A stretch of DNA of 64,000 nt. Origin: Gerris lacustris. Lineage: Eukaryota > Arthropoda > Insecta > Hemiptera > Gerridae. Positions 36,018 through 49,300 of the stretch are shown here, in pieces (positions within the stretch are counted from its first letter, which is position 1; each line of letters begins with the position of its first letter). Where the stretch lies: positions 39,901,115 to 39,965,114 of the forward strand of contig OX578278.1 of the NCBI GenBank assembly GCA_951217055.1, written 5' to 3'. The notes beneath the pieces were generated by a model. It did no database searches. It was given only the letters and a program-made list of their open reading frames with translations, and was not told the DNA's origin. A program made the translations under genes and the position numbers.

Positions 36018-37380
36018 TACATATTATATATTACTTGCAGTGTCATTTTGCTATAAGTAATAAGGATAACAATATGATTGAGTGACATGGATTTTCGTGA
36101 GAGGAGAGGCTACCCAGTGGTAGTACTCCTGTCGTGCGTAACATTAATCTACTTCATCGGTTGAGGTTGTGAACTATAGTAGCAAGTCACGAGGCCAATG
36201 CCTCTTCAGCCGACGGGGTGGTTGATCAGGGGTATGAAGGGATGCCATGGATGTGACTAAAGGATTAGGATGGTGATTTAAGGTTTCATGGAAATGTTTA
36301 TAACGGGTAGAAGCGAGGTCATGAACAAAAGGAATTTTTAGGTCGTGGTGAATTGTAAGGTTAGAAACGTATGGTGGGGAATTGGTGATTTTTCGAAGGA
36401 TCTTTGATTGAAGGGATTGGAGTCTATAGGAATTTGAGAGCTTGGTGCAACCCCAGAGCTCAATTCCATAGGTCCAAATGGGTTTAAGGATTGTATTATA
36501 AATAAGGATTTTGTTATAAAGGGATAGGTGGGATCTTTGGTCAAGAAGTCGCAAGAGCAGTTTATATCGTCTGTTAGTGTCCGTACGTTTAGTTTTGGTG
36601 TGTTGAGCCCAAGTCAATCGTCGATCAAGGTGTAGTCCTAGATATCTTACGGAAGAGGATTGTGGGATCACTGCTTGGTTGAGGATGACTGGAGGACAAG
36701 TTGAATGTCTGAGAGTAAAAGTGTCATGGACACTTTTCTGCTCATTAATTTTTATCCTCCATTTCCTCAACCAAGGTTCAAGAAGGATAAGGTGGTTTTG
36801 GATGTTGGTTGCTGCTATATTAGGGTCGTGGGAGGAGGAAAATATGCATTTGTCATCAGCAAAGGTAGCTATTTGGGTACTTGGATGTTGGGGAATATCA
36901 GATGTATAAAAGGAGTACAGCAAAGGACCTAGAATACTTCCTTGAGGTACACCAGCAAGTATAGGACTCGTAGGTGAGCGAGAAGAGCCACAGCTTACAT
37001 GGAAGTGTCTTTCATGGAGATAGGATTTGAGGATAAGGTAGTAGGTAAAGGGAAGGACGCCCTTTAGTTTCCAGTTTCCACAGAAGACCCTGGTGCCAAA
37101 TCCTGTCAAAGGCCTGGGCCTCGTCTAGGAAGACACCAGTGCTGTACTGTTTCCGCTCAAGGGAGGACGAGATGGAGTCTACAATGCGATGACACTGTTG
37201 GATGGTGGAATGTTGAGAGCGGAAGCCAAACTGATGATTGGGTAGGATATTGGATGACTGGAATATTTTTGAGATACGTCTTAAAAGGAGTTTTTCTAGG
37301 ATTTTGCCGAAGATTGGAAGAAGGCTAATTGGACGATAGGATGTGACTAGGTGGTGTGGTTTATTAGGTTTAGGGAACAT
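35970..37380 (-). pseudogene. 5'-truncated Jockey-type LINE, reverse transcriptase broken
   Basis: The minus strand encodes the reverse transcriptase of a Jockey-like non-LTR retrotransposon. 37380-37012 reads FPKPNKP, SYRPISLLPIFGKILEKLL, NHQFGFRSQHST and EAQAFDRIWHQGLLWKL (motif A). After a one-base frameshift near 37070, the frame 37109-36174 reads GVPQGSILGPLLY, the catalytic FADDKCIF, and the thumb with VRYLGLHLD. A stop at 36174, a short 3' UTR and a poly(A) tail (35970-36012) follow. The EN domain and ORF1 are lost. FADDK replaces the usual FADDT. Imperfect 11-bp target duplications TTTGAA(AC/TT)TAC lie at 35959-35969 and 37381-37391. Confidence 0.92.
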
Positions 37381-37507
37381 TTTGAATTTACATTTTGAAC
37401 ATTTTACTAAAACTGATTTTCCACTTATTCAATAAACACGTAGTAATAAAAAACAAATGGTTTTAATAAAATAATTTTTATTGAGTCTATTTATAAATTT
37501 TTAATTT

Positions 37508-37620
<113 letters not shown>

Positions 37621-37629
37621 CTGTTTAGG

Positions 37630-38505
37630 GGCTCGAGAATGTACTGCATGTAATGCAAGGCGAGGAATAGGAATGAATGGAATAGCAATTTCCAGTGAAT
37701 ATTCGGAAGTTATATTGGCGAGGTTATTAGCTTGACAAGGCTATTGTACTTAGTCTGAGCCGTGTTCCGAGCGAAACTTGCCTGTTTACCCTTTTCAAAA
37801 TTGTTAAGTATTCCAAGTACATGGAATGGAAGGCTTGCGTTGCCTATAAATAGGCTCGAGTGACTACGAATAGGTTCACTGGTGAGGAACTAAGCCCCTA
37901 CCCAAGCCAGTGGTATTGTGGTTTTTTTAGGCTTTATTTTTCCCCCTTCCCCTGTTGAAAAGGTTCTAATTCTTGTGGTTTTCCTCGATGATAAGGATGT
38001 ATGGGTTTTGTACAAAGAAACATTTTCTCTGACCCCCTAGTACAGAAATACACTATACTTACTTGCATGTTATTATCCTTACGATAGCCAAAACAAAATG
38101 AGATAACAAAACATTCTTTTTCTTGCCCTTTCCCCTTATTTTTGTTTTGTCATGTGCTGTGTAGTGAAAACAGTTTGAGGGCGTAATAATAGGTTTGTTT
38201 TTAAGATTTTGATAGATTTATATAGATTTGGGATTTGAATGGATTTCTAATTTTTTTTATAGATTTATAAGTTGAAAGATTATTTCAACTGACTTTGCAG
38301 TAGATGAAAAGTTATCTAAACTACTGAAATAATCTACGAAATTTTGTATTCATATTCATAAAAATTATTTATTGTAAAACAAAATTTTAAGCTTGGTGAT
38401 ATTCTTACATATATTCTACCTACATATACCATATCGTGAAATGATATATATTTGCAAAAATAAAAATATACTTAACAGAACAAGAACAATACACTAAACT
38501 CCACT
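37630..38505. other. Non-coding stretch
   Basis: Nothing supportable. Confidence 0.5.
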
Positions 38506-38509
38506 TGTT

Positions 38510-38557
38510 GAAACAGTTCCTATGGGCCACCTAAGCGTGACCCATAGGAACTGTTCC
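38510..38557. repeat. 21-bp stem hairpin with 6-nt loop
   Basis: 38510-38530 (GAAACAGTTCCTATGGGCCAC) pairs with 38537-38557 with two mismatches. No second copy is recognised here. The loop is short for an animal miRNA. Confidence 0.7.
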
Positions 38558-38642
38558 AACATCAGACATTGCGTCATTAAGATGTTGGCTCGGCATTATG
38601 CCATGTCCTGCATCGTTTCGTCGCGTCCGACTCATCAGGGGC

Positions 38643-38690
38643 CCGACGATGTCCACCTCCCGACGATGTCCACCTCCCGACGATGTTTTT
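38643..38690 (+). repeat. 18-bp tandem repeat, about 2.5 units
   Basis: The unit CCGACGATGTCCACCTCC is repeated with a third partial unit (CCGACGATGT), just left of the segment shared with 3262-3305. Confidence 0.9.
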
Positions 38691-38733
38691 TGCCCTAATT
38701 TTTCGGTTACAGTAATATTGCTTCTTTGTTTTT

Positions 38734-38854
<121 letters not shown>

Positions 38855-38859
38855 CTAGG

Positions 38860-39380
38860 CCTCTGCCCGTTAGAGATTTAAGGATTTTAGGATGGAAACA
38901 GAAATAGTATATAGTACAATAGAAATAAGTTTTTTCTTTCACATTGTGGGTTTTAGATGTAAGAATTGCGCTGCCTCACAGAGGCTTGGTATTAAGAAGC
39001 GAATCACTGTGTCTGTTAATCTTTCTACTACAGTAACTTCGTGTGTCTGTTAGAACTTTGTGAGAACATTGAATTGTGCGCACGTACTCACGTATTGTAG
39101 AATATGTGTGTGTACAATGTTATCAGGTGTGTTGCTGTGTTGTGTTGAGCGTGTGTGCGATAAAACCTTCCCCTTGCTCGTCAAAGTAATTTTAAAGGGG
39201 GGAAGGGGAAAACCCGCTCAGTGTAGGAAGGGGGTAAGGCTTAGCTTATCTCGTCCTGGCAGACCAACTCCACCCCCTTCCCCCTCCCTACACGTACTTT
39301 GTGCGTACTTGGAAAAGGGAAGGGTATACGGGAATTTCACCCCTTTACCTGAAGTAGTATAAGCCCATAGATGTTGTGTA
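38860..39380. other. Non-coding stretch
   Basis: Rich in GTGTGT and TGTGTTG words at 39040-39160. The 100-codon frame at 39060-39362 has no domain. Nothing supported. Confidence 0.45.
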
Positions 39381-39382
39381 CA

Positions 39383-39540
<158 letters not shown>

Positions 39541-39544
39541 ATTT

Positions 39545-40950
39545 ATGTATGTGTGTGTAATATGCTATAAATTATATGATGTGTGTGGTATCTTTATTCT
39601 TTTACTTCTGAAAAAAGTTTTGACTTCGATTATTTATATAGACAAACCTCGAAAACTCAGGGATACGTGGTTCAATTCCTGGCGTTGAAGTGATTTTTTT
39701 TTATTTTAGTTGTCTTTAATAATAATAATATTATACACAAATATATTTAATTTCAATTTTGTTCATAGGTGTTTTCGTGTATGATTGGGGAGCCCCCAGG
39801 GTTGCCCCTTGTATGGTTGTGGGTTCCTCTTGTATACACACAGTGGCTTAGAGGTCCATCAATTATGCTTGTCCCGTCCTTACCCCCCCCCCCCCCCCCC
39901 CCTCCCACAACCCCTAGACATGTTTTTCTTGTTTTTATTGGAATCAATTTTGACATGGAGCCTAGGAAGGTTAGAGAGAAGGGAGGGGGGATTTTTTTAC
40001 GACGGCGTCCCTCAGCAAGATGGTGGCCCTCTCAGATATCCAGGGGACCTGAAACCCCTCTCTCCACATCTTGTTTTATTAGCGTGGAAACGTACGCGGG
40101 GGCACCCCCGAATTTTCCCCGGGTTGGTTCGGGTGCCCTATCAATATTTCATGCCCCACGACGGTATATTGGCCCTGGAGTCGTAAATTACTGCAGGGTA
40201 GGGTTTTTTTTTAGCTCCCCGTATGCCTCTCCATGCCTTTTTATTCCTCTCGTACTTTTCCACCTATGTCAGACGAGAAAACGTAAAGTAAAGAAAAACA
40301 GAATTACTTCCCATTTTATTTATAGCAGCTGCAAACATATTTTCATCTCTAGTCTCTAGTCCCACGAATAACTAAAACAACGCGTTACAAATAATATGAG
40401 CTTAATCCACTGCTTCTCGAGTCAAAACTATTCTATATTGGTGTTTAAAAAATAGAAACAAAAAAAAAACCATCTATTAATAAATAAACTAACAACACCA
40501 CTTATTTTGCTATAATTGTACAATTAAACGAATGCCTTAAAAACAAAGCGTATTCATTATAGTTCGGTCAGTACTGAGAAGTGGAGTACTGACATCAAGT
40601 CTCCTGGGTACTAATTTTTTCGTTTTGGAACATGTTGCAGCTGAATAAAATTCCAACCCAAATTATTATTGGCGTCTATTTTTGCTTTTTCATAATATAT
40701 CTTAGTAGATTAAAAAAAATTATTTAGAGAAAGCATTTTAAAATTTAAAGTTAAAAAAATAATTGACTGTCTGTGCATATACGTGTGGCTACCCTGCTTG
40801 AACCTATTTTAATTAAATTCAACACGTATATCCAGCAAAATCTTAGCTCTAAATTCCAAGACCTTATTATTTATCTTAGTACACCAGCGTAATATATTAT
40901 ATATAAAGTATTTTATATATTTTCTTACCATTACTTCTTTTTTATTTTTT
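39545..40950. other. Non-coding stretch; longest non-transposon frame of the window
   Basis: The 196-codon frame at 39769-40359 crosses a C20 run (39883-39902), read as a Pro tract, and has an overlapping 133-codon frame in another phase. No domain, signal or splice pattern supports it, so I do not call it a gene. The area 39770-40260 is GC-richer than average. Confidence 0.45.
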
Positions 40951-40954
40951 ACTA

Positions 40955-41690
40955 CGTTTTTATTAGCTTGCTTTCTTGTTTGTTTGTTTGTTTGTCCAGT
41001 ACAAATCTTGCAATCGATTTTAAACTAACTTCCCGAGTAGCTAAACATTAGAAACTTTTAGAATAGCTCAGAACTCAGAACACGATGACAATGCATTATT
41101 TTAATACTTTTAGCCACCTTCAGCAGAATTTAATTAGTTTTCAGCATATTTTGCTGTATGGGAAGTTAGTTCGGAAAAAATCCGCAAGTTATTTTATTTG
41201 TTTGACATATCCCACAGTATTTACAATCTTCATTTTGACGAGTTTCAAATTTGTGATTTTTTATGAAGAGGTAAACATTGAATGACAGCAAAAACTAAAC
41301 AAAGAAATAAATTAATTGACGTGTGACACCCAGGTTAGTTTACACTTGTATCCTAGGTACAGGTTTAATTTTTCTGTATCTGTACTTCTTTACTTGTACA
41401 CATTTTTCTTCTCTTACTGTCCCTACACAGGGGCATATCAATAGCACGGTTTAGATTCAGTGTTGGTGAGATCCGTTGTACAAAGATTTGTCCTTTTATA
41501 GGTTTAACATCAGCTCTCTAGATGGTTGTCATTATTATGTGATGTAAATAAATTCGGAACTATGTATTTTTTTTTTCACTAACATTATACATTACAATGA
41601 CAATTATATTATCAACATTATACATGCTTCAACAGAAATTTTAAAAACGTAGTATATAGAAAGTTCTTTTTATCTTTTAATTTTTAATAT
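40955..41690 (+). repeat. Dispersed repeat family F, copy 2
   Basis: It matches 61445-62090 from TTTTTATTAGCTTGCTTTCT (40959) through AACTAACTTCCCGA and TTTCAGCA...TTTTGCTGT to the AAAAACGTAGTATATA block. AACTAACTTCCC (41026) and GGGAAGTTAGTT (41159) are inverted. A different internal segment at 41295-41440 replaces the GGAAATATCGATTATATT segment of the other copies. The 66-codon frame is not conserved. Confidence 0.85.
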
Positions 41691-42039
41691 TAATTTTAAA
41701 AACCAAGAAATAAGGTGTCTTTGATATGACATGAATAAAAAGATACTTCCTTCACTCCGCACAACTAACTTCCGTTCGTAATAAACCAGTATAAGATAAA
41801 CATGTTTCCATTAAATTATGAATTAATTTGAAATTTGAACTTACCTCTTATTCATTTATTTATTTATTTGTTTAGTTTTTAAAAGATTATGTTTGGCTGT
41901 ATATAAATCTATTTTCGTACCTTTAATTTGATTTTGTTAAATACCAAATTATTCTTCAAATATATATTTTTTTTAATTTAAATTTTTCCTCTTTTATTTG
42001 TATTCAAAATTATTTTGAGAGGAGATCGTCGTGTAAATA
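41691..42039. other. AT-rich spacer
   Basis: Nothing supportable beyond a TTTATTTATTTATTTG run at 41855-41870. Confidence 0.45.
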
Positions 42040-42615
42040 AAAATAATCTGCCAGTTAGTGTGGCACATAGCTTTCTCGCGTCCTATTTCGTATACTTTTA
42101 TAGTTTTTATGATTTTAATGTCAAATTTCCTCCGTTTTTCAATTCTGTGAAAATTGTTTTCATTTTTTACATGAATTAAAGTATCAATTTAGGAGCAATT
42201 ATAAATTTTAAAGAGCGCAGACGTTTGAAATTAAACTGGGGATATCTGCGGGCTACTTTTGACTAATCATCCAAATTTCATAAAAATCAGATGAGTACTT
42301 TTAAAGGTATAGGTGTAAATAATGTTTGTACGGATTTGGAAGAAGAAAAAATGGGCGCAGAAGGTTGAAACTTATATGGGACCAACAATGGGCTAACTGT
42401 GACCTGCCATCCAAATTTTATTAATATTGGACTAGTAGTTTTTAAGATACATTAGTTGGCAAAAATTGAGCGACAAAGGGACACGGAACCAAAAATGTTT
42501 TCCTGATGCCTGAAATGCCAATTTTGGAATCAGAGTCATAAAAAATTGTCTTTTAAAATCGATTTTTTGAATGATCACATTGCTTCCTTTACCTTCGGTA
42601 AGCTCGGACCCCATA
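42040..42615 (-). mobile_element. Repeat family A, most complete copy
   Basis: Read on the minus strand: the head GCTTACCGAAGGTAAAGGAAG (42584-42604), a block related to the ACATCAGGGAAC segment, the GGTTGAAACTTATATGGG block (42361), CCAAATTTCATAAAAATCAG (42269-42288) and the tail around 42055-42095 (TGTGGCACATAGC). All parts seen separately elsewhere occur here in order, so this defines the family as about 575 bp. Non-coding. Confidence 0.7.
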
Positions 42616-42987
42616 TGAGTGGTTGTAATTATATATAGACGGAGGTTAAATCTTTGTTTTTTTTATTCTGAAGGTGTTAACTTTGAATTTTAGATCTTTT
42701 TAATGCAATGAATAACGAGGAACCCCGCATCGCATATTTAGTTAAAATAAATTTTCTTTCTATCAGTTTAAGCATCTAAATTTAGTTCAGTATTAGACGC
42801 ACTATACGTAATTAAAATAGGATTGTCGACTCACATTTTAGGTTGTATACCTATTAATTATATAACATATAATTATATTATATAATAGAGAAACATTTAA
42901 ATATAAGTATAAATAAATACGTAATTACATAGCCCAGGTATTTTCTATATATTTGAAGAATGTAGTTCGATTTTTTAAGAATATTTT

Positions 42988-43035
42988 ATTGAAGCGAGCG
43001 TAGCGAGCTTCCTACATTCAACGAAATATGCTCCG

Positions 43036-43075
<40 letters not shown>

Positions 43076-43772
43076 AGTAACGTTTACGCGTGTGACGATA
43101 ACTTGAGTAAAAGTTGACCGATTTAGTTGAAATTTGGTATACATGTTCCTCTTACTAATACTCAGGCTAAGTTCGTTGGACAGCGTGATCCGTCCATGAG
43201 TTCGCGCGCAAAGCTCGCGTAAACGAGAGGTACAAAAATTAAATTGGAATTTCAGGACGGGAAAAGATTCTATCATCATCTACTCGATGAGACGAACATT
43301 TTTTACAAATAACATTTTTTACTAAAACCAACAGCGACACCGCTATGACTTAATAAAGATCGCTAAAACTATTAAAGCGGACCTAAACGTTTATAATAGA
43401 GAAAACAATCTTTTTACCGATATCTTACGTTCTAACGAAACGATTTTAATAAAACTTCATATACACCATCTAATGCACAATTGAAACAGGTATGCAAAAT
43501 TTCAACTTGATACAAGCAAAATTCTTTGCGTAGTGACGAGATACATTTATAATAATTGTTTAAAAGCTACCGCGGGTGGTGAAGATTGTTATAGTCGTAT
43601 AGTGTATGGTTTGTTTAGGAAGTAAAGCTTTGTACCGAGTACCCCCACTCTCCCCTACTCTACCCTCTTCCACTCCTCTTCATCTATGACATTCATCATG
43701 ATTAATAAATTTCAATATTCAGTATTTCATTGCAATACGCTCGCTTCAATGATAGAGCCACGCGATGCCTAG
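42988..43772 (+). mobile_element. Family D element with (GTCT)n (Helentron/DINE-like)
   Basis: ATTGAAGCGAGCGTA (42988) is inverted at 43736-43750 (TACGCTCGCTTCAAT). 20 bp beyond the right repeat is CTAG followed by T (43769-43773). A (GTCT)n tract lies at 43036-43076 and, 40 bp on, GACCGATTTAGTTGAAATTT with GGTATACATG. Paired inverted repeats, an internal GTCY tract and a CTAG-T end match DINE-1-like elements. The hairpin expected before CTAG is weak. Non-coding. Confidence 0.62.
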
Positions 43773-43774
43773 TA

Positions 43775-44283
43775 TTAAGTAGTTCAGACTTCACTTGGCT
43801 GCAAATTTAAGATGTGTAAATATAATTAAATAGTAGGTATATTGTATGAATTAATAACAGGTAGCGTTGCTTTAGTTAAACCCTTTACTAATGGCTAGAA
43901 TTGTGGACGAGGAAGATAAACAGCTGCAACAAATACCAAAAACAATAAAACCTTTTTTAATAAAGCCTATACAGATTTAGAGTTGTTCGTACTCAATTGG
44001 CGCATTGCCAAGGAGTGATTATGTTTGCTTCTGTGTGCGTTGTGTATTGCATTGTCATTAGTCCTATGTGTTTGAGACTGTCAACCCTGAACCCTCAAAC
44101 CTGTCAAATATCTTATAATGCACCTTCACTGTACAACCCCTTTCAAATACTACGCCCACACTAACTCTCTCTCTCTCTCTCACACACACATATATAATAT
44201 GTATATTGTAGAATTCAATATTGGCCAGAGGTTGATCCTCTCCGCTTCTGGGTTAAGTCTATAAATCATATTCAACCCACTTG

Positions 44284-44285
<2 letters not shown>
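43775..44285. other. Non-coding stretch
   Basis: Nothing supportable beyond a (CT)n(CA)n run at 44166-44190. Confidence 0.45.

Positions 44286-44288
<3 letters not shown>

Positions 44289-44351
<63 letters not shown>
44289..44351. repeat. (TA)n microsatellite
   Basis: About 63 bp of TA dinucleotides. Confidence 0.95.
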
Positions 44352-44354
<3 letters not shown>

Positions 44355-44359
<5 letters not shown>

Positions 44360-46225
44360 ATAAAATAAATTATAAATAATTTTTGTCAAAAACCACAACA
44401 GATAATATTAAATGTAAACTATTCTCTTGGATGTAACCTAAAGGCAAAATTAATCAGTTTACTGTCAAAAACTAAATCAGATAAAATTTAATGCAGACTA
44501 TTCTCTTTAATAAAAGATAAAGAGCAAAATTAATCAGTTCGTTGACAATAAACCACAATTGCTGGCATTCGATGTAAACTTAGTCTGGTTAATAATACTT
44601 AAATACCAAAAGCAATTAATTGATTTAAAGAAATACAATGGCAATGTGTTTTAACTGGTTTCGATTTGTAGAGAGTTTTCCGATTTTGCTGATTATAACC
44701 TTCTATATTAAACGTGCCCTTTTATATTTTGAAAAAAAAGTAAATTAATTTAGATATCTGTTTAGATGAGTTATTATATCTATTTGAAGACCAACAAATC
44801 AAAACAAACATTCATTTTTACGGGAATAAATGTGGTTGCCTTAGCTTTGCAATAACAAATCATTTCGAGGAGCGTTGTCGTCGGGACACTACTCGATTAT
44901 ATAAATGATTTTAGTTTCTTTTAGTTTATATTTTATTCAAATGTTGATTTTCTTAAAACTCACTAAAACTTAAGTAAGTTTTGATTTGCTCAATACTTAC
45001 TCATACTTAAGTAAGTATTGAGACAATCAACACTTCTCAAACATGAGTAAATGCCACAAATTCTCGGGAAGAAACAACTAACGTTAACAGTTCTTGTGAA
45101 TCATTGAGGTTTTTTGGCTGCTTGTTCAACGTGACCAAATTATACATAGGTAAATTTGTTCCTTGTTTTAAATATATCAATTAACACTCTCGGGAATTAT
45201 ATCTGTTCTTTTATTATGAAGTTCATATGTTTGTTAGTTTAATATATGTAAACAGATAATGTTCTCATTTTCGACCGACCGTACCTTAGTAACAAAGTTT
45301 TTTTTTATTTTTATATCATGGTTCTGAGAGGAGGACATACTTTAGGATGCTTAACAAGGGGTAACATTTACGGACCAAAAAAATAAAGAAGCTTTTCCCC
45401 TGGTATTCCCCTTCCCCTCTTTTTTCCACCTTAAACCTGCCTTTACAATCTCATTCCGTCTCTTCTCTTCAGTCCCATTATTAAAAGAGCAGGGGATTTT
45501 TAGGTCTGTCTGAAAAAATAATTAAAATAAAATGTTGTTGCATTGTTGAAGCAATAGCCTCATTAGTATTGCTAATAAACTAAATTGACTACAACGAGCT
45601 TATTTATTAATCAAATATTAAATAAAATTAATCGATGCCATCTTGAAATATGATGTTCTTAATATTGAAAATGGCGTTAATATATTTTCGTTTATTTCTC
45701 GTCTAGGTAAATACTTGTTATTTTGAGGATATGTACAATGGTACTAAACCAATGGGAATAATCAAAGTTTAGTTAATAACATAGTCTTTATGAGTGAAAA
45801 AAAGAAATAGAAAATTAATTGAGTTTCAAATTTGGTTTATTAATTAGAGACAAAACACCAAATTATAATAAAAATACTTCTGAATGGTTAATTCTTGTTC
45901 GGAAGAAAGTCTTATATAATATACATACAAAAGTTGGCCAATGAGATTGGCCGGAATGAGATTTTAAGGCTGGTTGGACGTTGAAAAAGAGGGTAAGGGG
46001 AAAAAACTTCTTTAGTGTGTTTTTGGCTCCTGCTAATGCTGCAATGGATCTGTTAAATCCATGAGGTGGGTAGTCTTAAGGAAAAAGAAAGTGTTATGCT
46101 TTTCTTCTAATGGAAGTCTGCTGTTTACATTTGGAACATTAGTATATGTAGTTTATTAAATGTTTGGAATCTATTAGAATCATCTGATAGTTAGCAGATC
46201 TGATTAGAAGTTCAGGGATCTGCAT

Positions 46226-46230
<5 letters not shown>
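44355..46230. other. AT-rich non-coding stretch
   Basis: 44355-44640 contains three loosely similar segments (AGATAAAAT/ATTCTCTT/AAAATTAATCAGTT), a decayed local repeat. A small hairpin with 12-bp arms (CTCAATACTTAC) sits at 44988-45025. No gene supported. Confidence 0.5.

Positions 46231-46321
<91 letters not shown>
46231..46321. repeat. (TA)n microsatellite
   Basis: About 90 bp of TA dinucleotides. Confidence 0.95.
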
Positions 46322-46324
<3 letters not shown>

Positions 46325-49300
46325 TATTTATAAAATGTGGTTATAGTAAATAAATAAAATGTAGTTTTTATATTCCTGTCGAAAGTTAGAAAAAACGGTA
46401 TTGTAAAAAAAATTCTAAATATAAATGAAAAAAAAGAAGAGGTATAGAAATGTTTTTGGTTTTTTTAAGAGGGGTATAAGTTTAGGGTTTTTGAGTCAAG
46501 AAGTTTTTTAACTGCTGTTTGGGGTAAGTGGTAGCCCCCAGGGTGAAAAGGACCACGGAGGGGGCAAACTTTTTTAATATATCACTCTGTTTACACTTTT
46601 TTCTAAGAGGGGTTTGGGTTTTCAGGAGTCTTCTTGTTCTTAAAACTCCCCCCAAGGGTTTGTGGAGGGGGAGGGGGGCGTGATGGAGTGACGTGACACT
46701 AGAAGGGGGATGGATGTCACTCCTGGTTAGAATATTACTCCGCTTTCTGTTCTGTCTCCGTGGGTTTGCAGTAAGGCAGAGGGAAGGGTATTAAACTTGT
46801 TTTAAAAGAGAGATTTGCTTTAATTTTAACAGGGGATTAAATATAAACGAACTTTATACCTCTCCCTTGCTGTTTTCACATCCCACTAATCTACCTTTAC
46901 TGTCCTTGAATTCTTCCTCTCTCTCTACAAGTGGTCAACTGTTATAGTATGTTCTTAAAAATCCGGAATTAACTCATGTTTGATCAGACGACCGGTTTCT
47001 TGACGTCTGGTCCTGGTTCCATCCTGCCCAGTAGCTACCATACTTTCGTGGGATTTTCCTAACGGAGACAGGGAAATCGGGTCCGACGAAGAGAATTACA
47101 CTGACGGATAGCAGGGTGAAGTGGCGGCCTGTCGCATCCAGACCTTTCTTCCCTAAAGTCGCATGAAATTTCCATCCGACTGCTCTATCTGGTTCCCTCT
47201 ACCCCCAAATCGAGTCCAGGAACGTGGTTTACACGACAGGGTTTTCGGGACGAGGGGGGCATGACCTTGACTTCGAGTCTCCAGGTTGGGTTCTCTAATC
47301 GCCCCTTTAAAGATTACTCAAGTTCAACAAAAATATTGAGCATATGAAGCAAGTCAAGATTATAAAGAGCGTTAATTTTGATGTAATTAAACATTAAAAA
47401 TATTTTTTAGGAATCTCTAGTACAGTCTTACAGAGATGGCCTTTTTTTTTAAAAAAAAAAAAAAGGAAATTATTGAAAAAGACTAGAAAAACTGAAAAAG
47501 AGCGAGCATATTTTGAAAGTTAGAAGAAGAGACAGTAAAAGGAATATCAGAATAAGAGAAATGTTCGACGTTGTAGCAATGATATTAGTGGAAAGGAAAT
47601 AGAACTGAATCACAGGTAATGGTAACCTAGGGACAATAGGTTAATGTTGAAAAAAATGAACATCATAAACTTTGGCACTGGTGATAACCAAGAGGTTAAT
47701 TTTGTGGAAAAATCCGTTGTTATTTTTCTGATAAAAAGTCACTCGGGAGATTAACGACGAACAGGGTTGAGTGGAAAGAAATGAAAAGTATATATATGCG
47801 AGTACTATTTGGTTATCTAAGAACATAATACAATCAGGTTGGTATGTGTTTGTTATTTGAGTGTTACACTTGTCTTTTATCTTGAGTATTATTATTATTA
47901 TTGACATTTTCATGTTTAGGCTATGGGACACAAGTCAAAAACGTTATGTTACTTTCTAGCTTAAGAACTCAAAAAAGTATAACAGGGAGTTAGAAATGCA
48001 TAGGAGGTTTGTAATCTAGTCTCCAGCTGTAGTGCCTTCCCCAACCGCGCTTCGTAGGGCCGAAGAAAGTCGAAAAGAGTTCCACGCCTAGCAGGGAACT
48101 AGGCCGTTGCAGGAGGTAGTTTGCACTTGCATAGTCTAGTCTTGTTTAATCTCGAGTTTGTACTGTCCGTATAGGCATGTTAGCTTGGCCTTGGACAGGT
48201 TGGTTCCCTTCGCGCCTTGTTCCCCCACCTTGGACTCACTCTTATCCCGTCTTATGTATGTAATACCTTGTATTGAGTAAGAGTCTCAGTCCCGCCATGC
48301 CTACTCTATTGTATGCCACGATTCTTCAAGTACACGACTACATTTTTAAATTCTCGTTTTTATATTTTACTCGCCCTTAATCATTACTACAGTTCACTAA
48401 TTCACTTAATCGTTTAATCAAGTCCAGAGCAGTGGTTTCTTTACCTTTTGATAACTACGGCCCCCTTAAAATTTCCAAATGTAATAAATATAGTACCTAA
48501 ATATCTTTCGAGGCCGTTTTATTTTTTTTTTTGTTATACTATAAGTTTTTGAATTTATTATAAAAATATGGGTGAAGAAGCTAAAATATTACTTCTTAAT
48601 AAACTTGAAAAGAAGAAAAGTGCTTTCTTTCTTCGTGCACAACATATGTTCGATTTAATTCCTAATATACAAACGCGAAAACTGAACGCTTAATTTTTTT
48701 TTTGAAATTTTCATGTCTTTACTTAGGCACATAAACGCGAAAAGCGTTACCAAAAAACGACACCAAAAAGCGTTACATGAAAATGTCTCACTGTCTTGCA
48801 GACTCGTATGCAAGTATTTTTATTACTTCACTAAAGGACCTAATAGAGGTTATAATAATAATAATATTAACTGATAATAATAGAGACAAAATAAAAATTA
48901 AATACCTTATAGTTAAACCTTTTTTTAAATATTATTTATAAAACTAAAGCGTATTGACATGAGCATAGAAATTGTATTTTCGCGTTGAACATGTTTTACT
49001 AAGAGAAGCTAAGTGAAGCCATACATGGACACTTTTTGTCTCATCTAATTTATCTATTTTCTCGCCCTTTTCTTTTTTCCTTACTCATAATTCTGTACTG
49101 TCGTGGGAAAATTGGAGAAAAAATAAGGAGGGTTTTGAAAATTGCCGGGTTCATTTTCGTATTGAGGCACTCTCAAGGGACTAGCTGCCACCTCCAGGGG
49201 GTTGCAGGACCTTTTTCTTGTTTATTTACTAAATAAACAGGGGAAAAATGAGAGCGGTGGAAGAGAAGCAAATAAAGATATAGGTCCCTGTGCAACGACA

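Noticed and set aside
39769..40359. 196-codon plus-strand frame, the longest outside a transposon
   Set aside because: It runs through a C20 homopolymer read as Pro, overlaps a second long frame in another phase and shows no domain or conserved motif.
43036..43076. Regular short repeat that could suggest an array
   Set aside because: It is a (GTCT)n microsatellite inside family D with no spacers, so not a CRISPR array.
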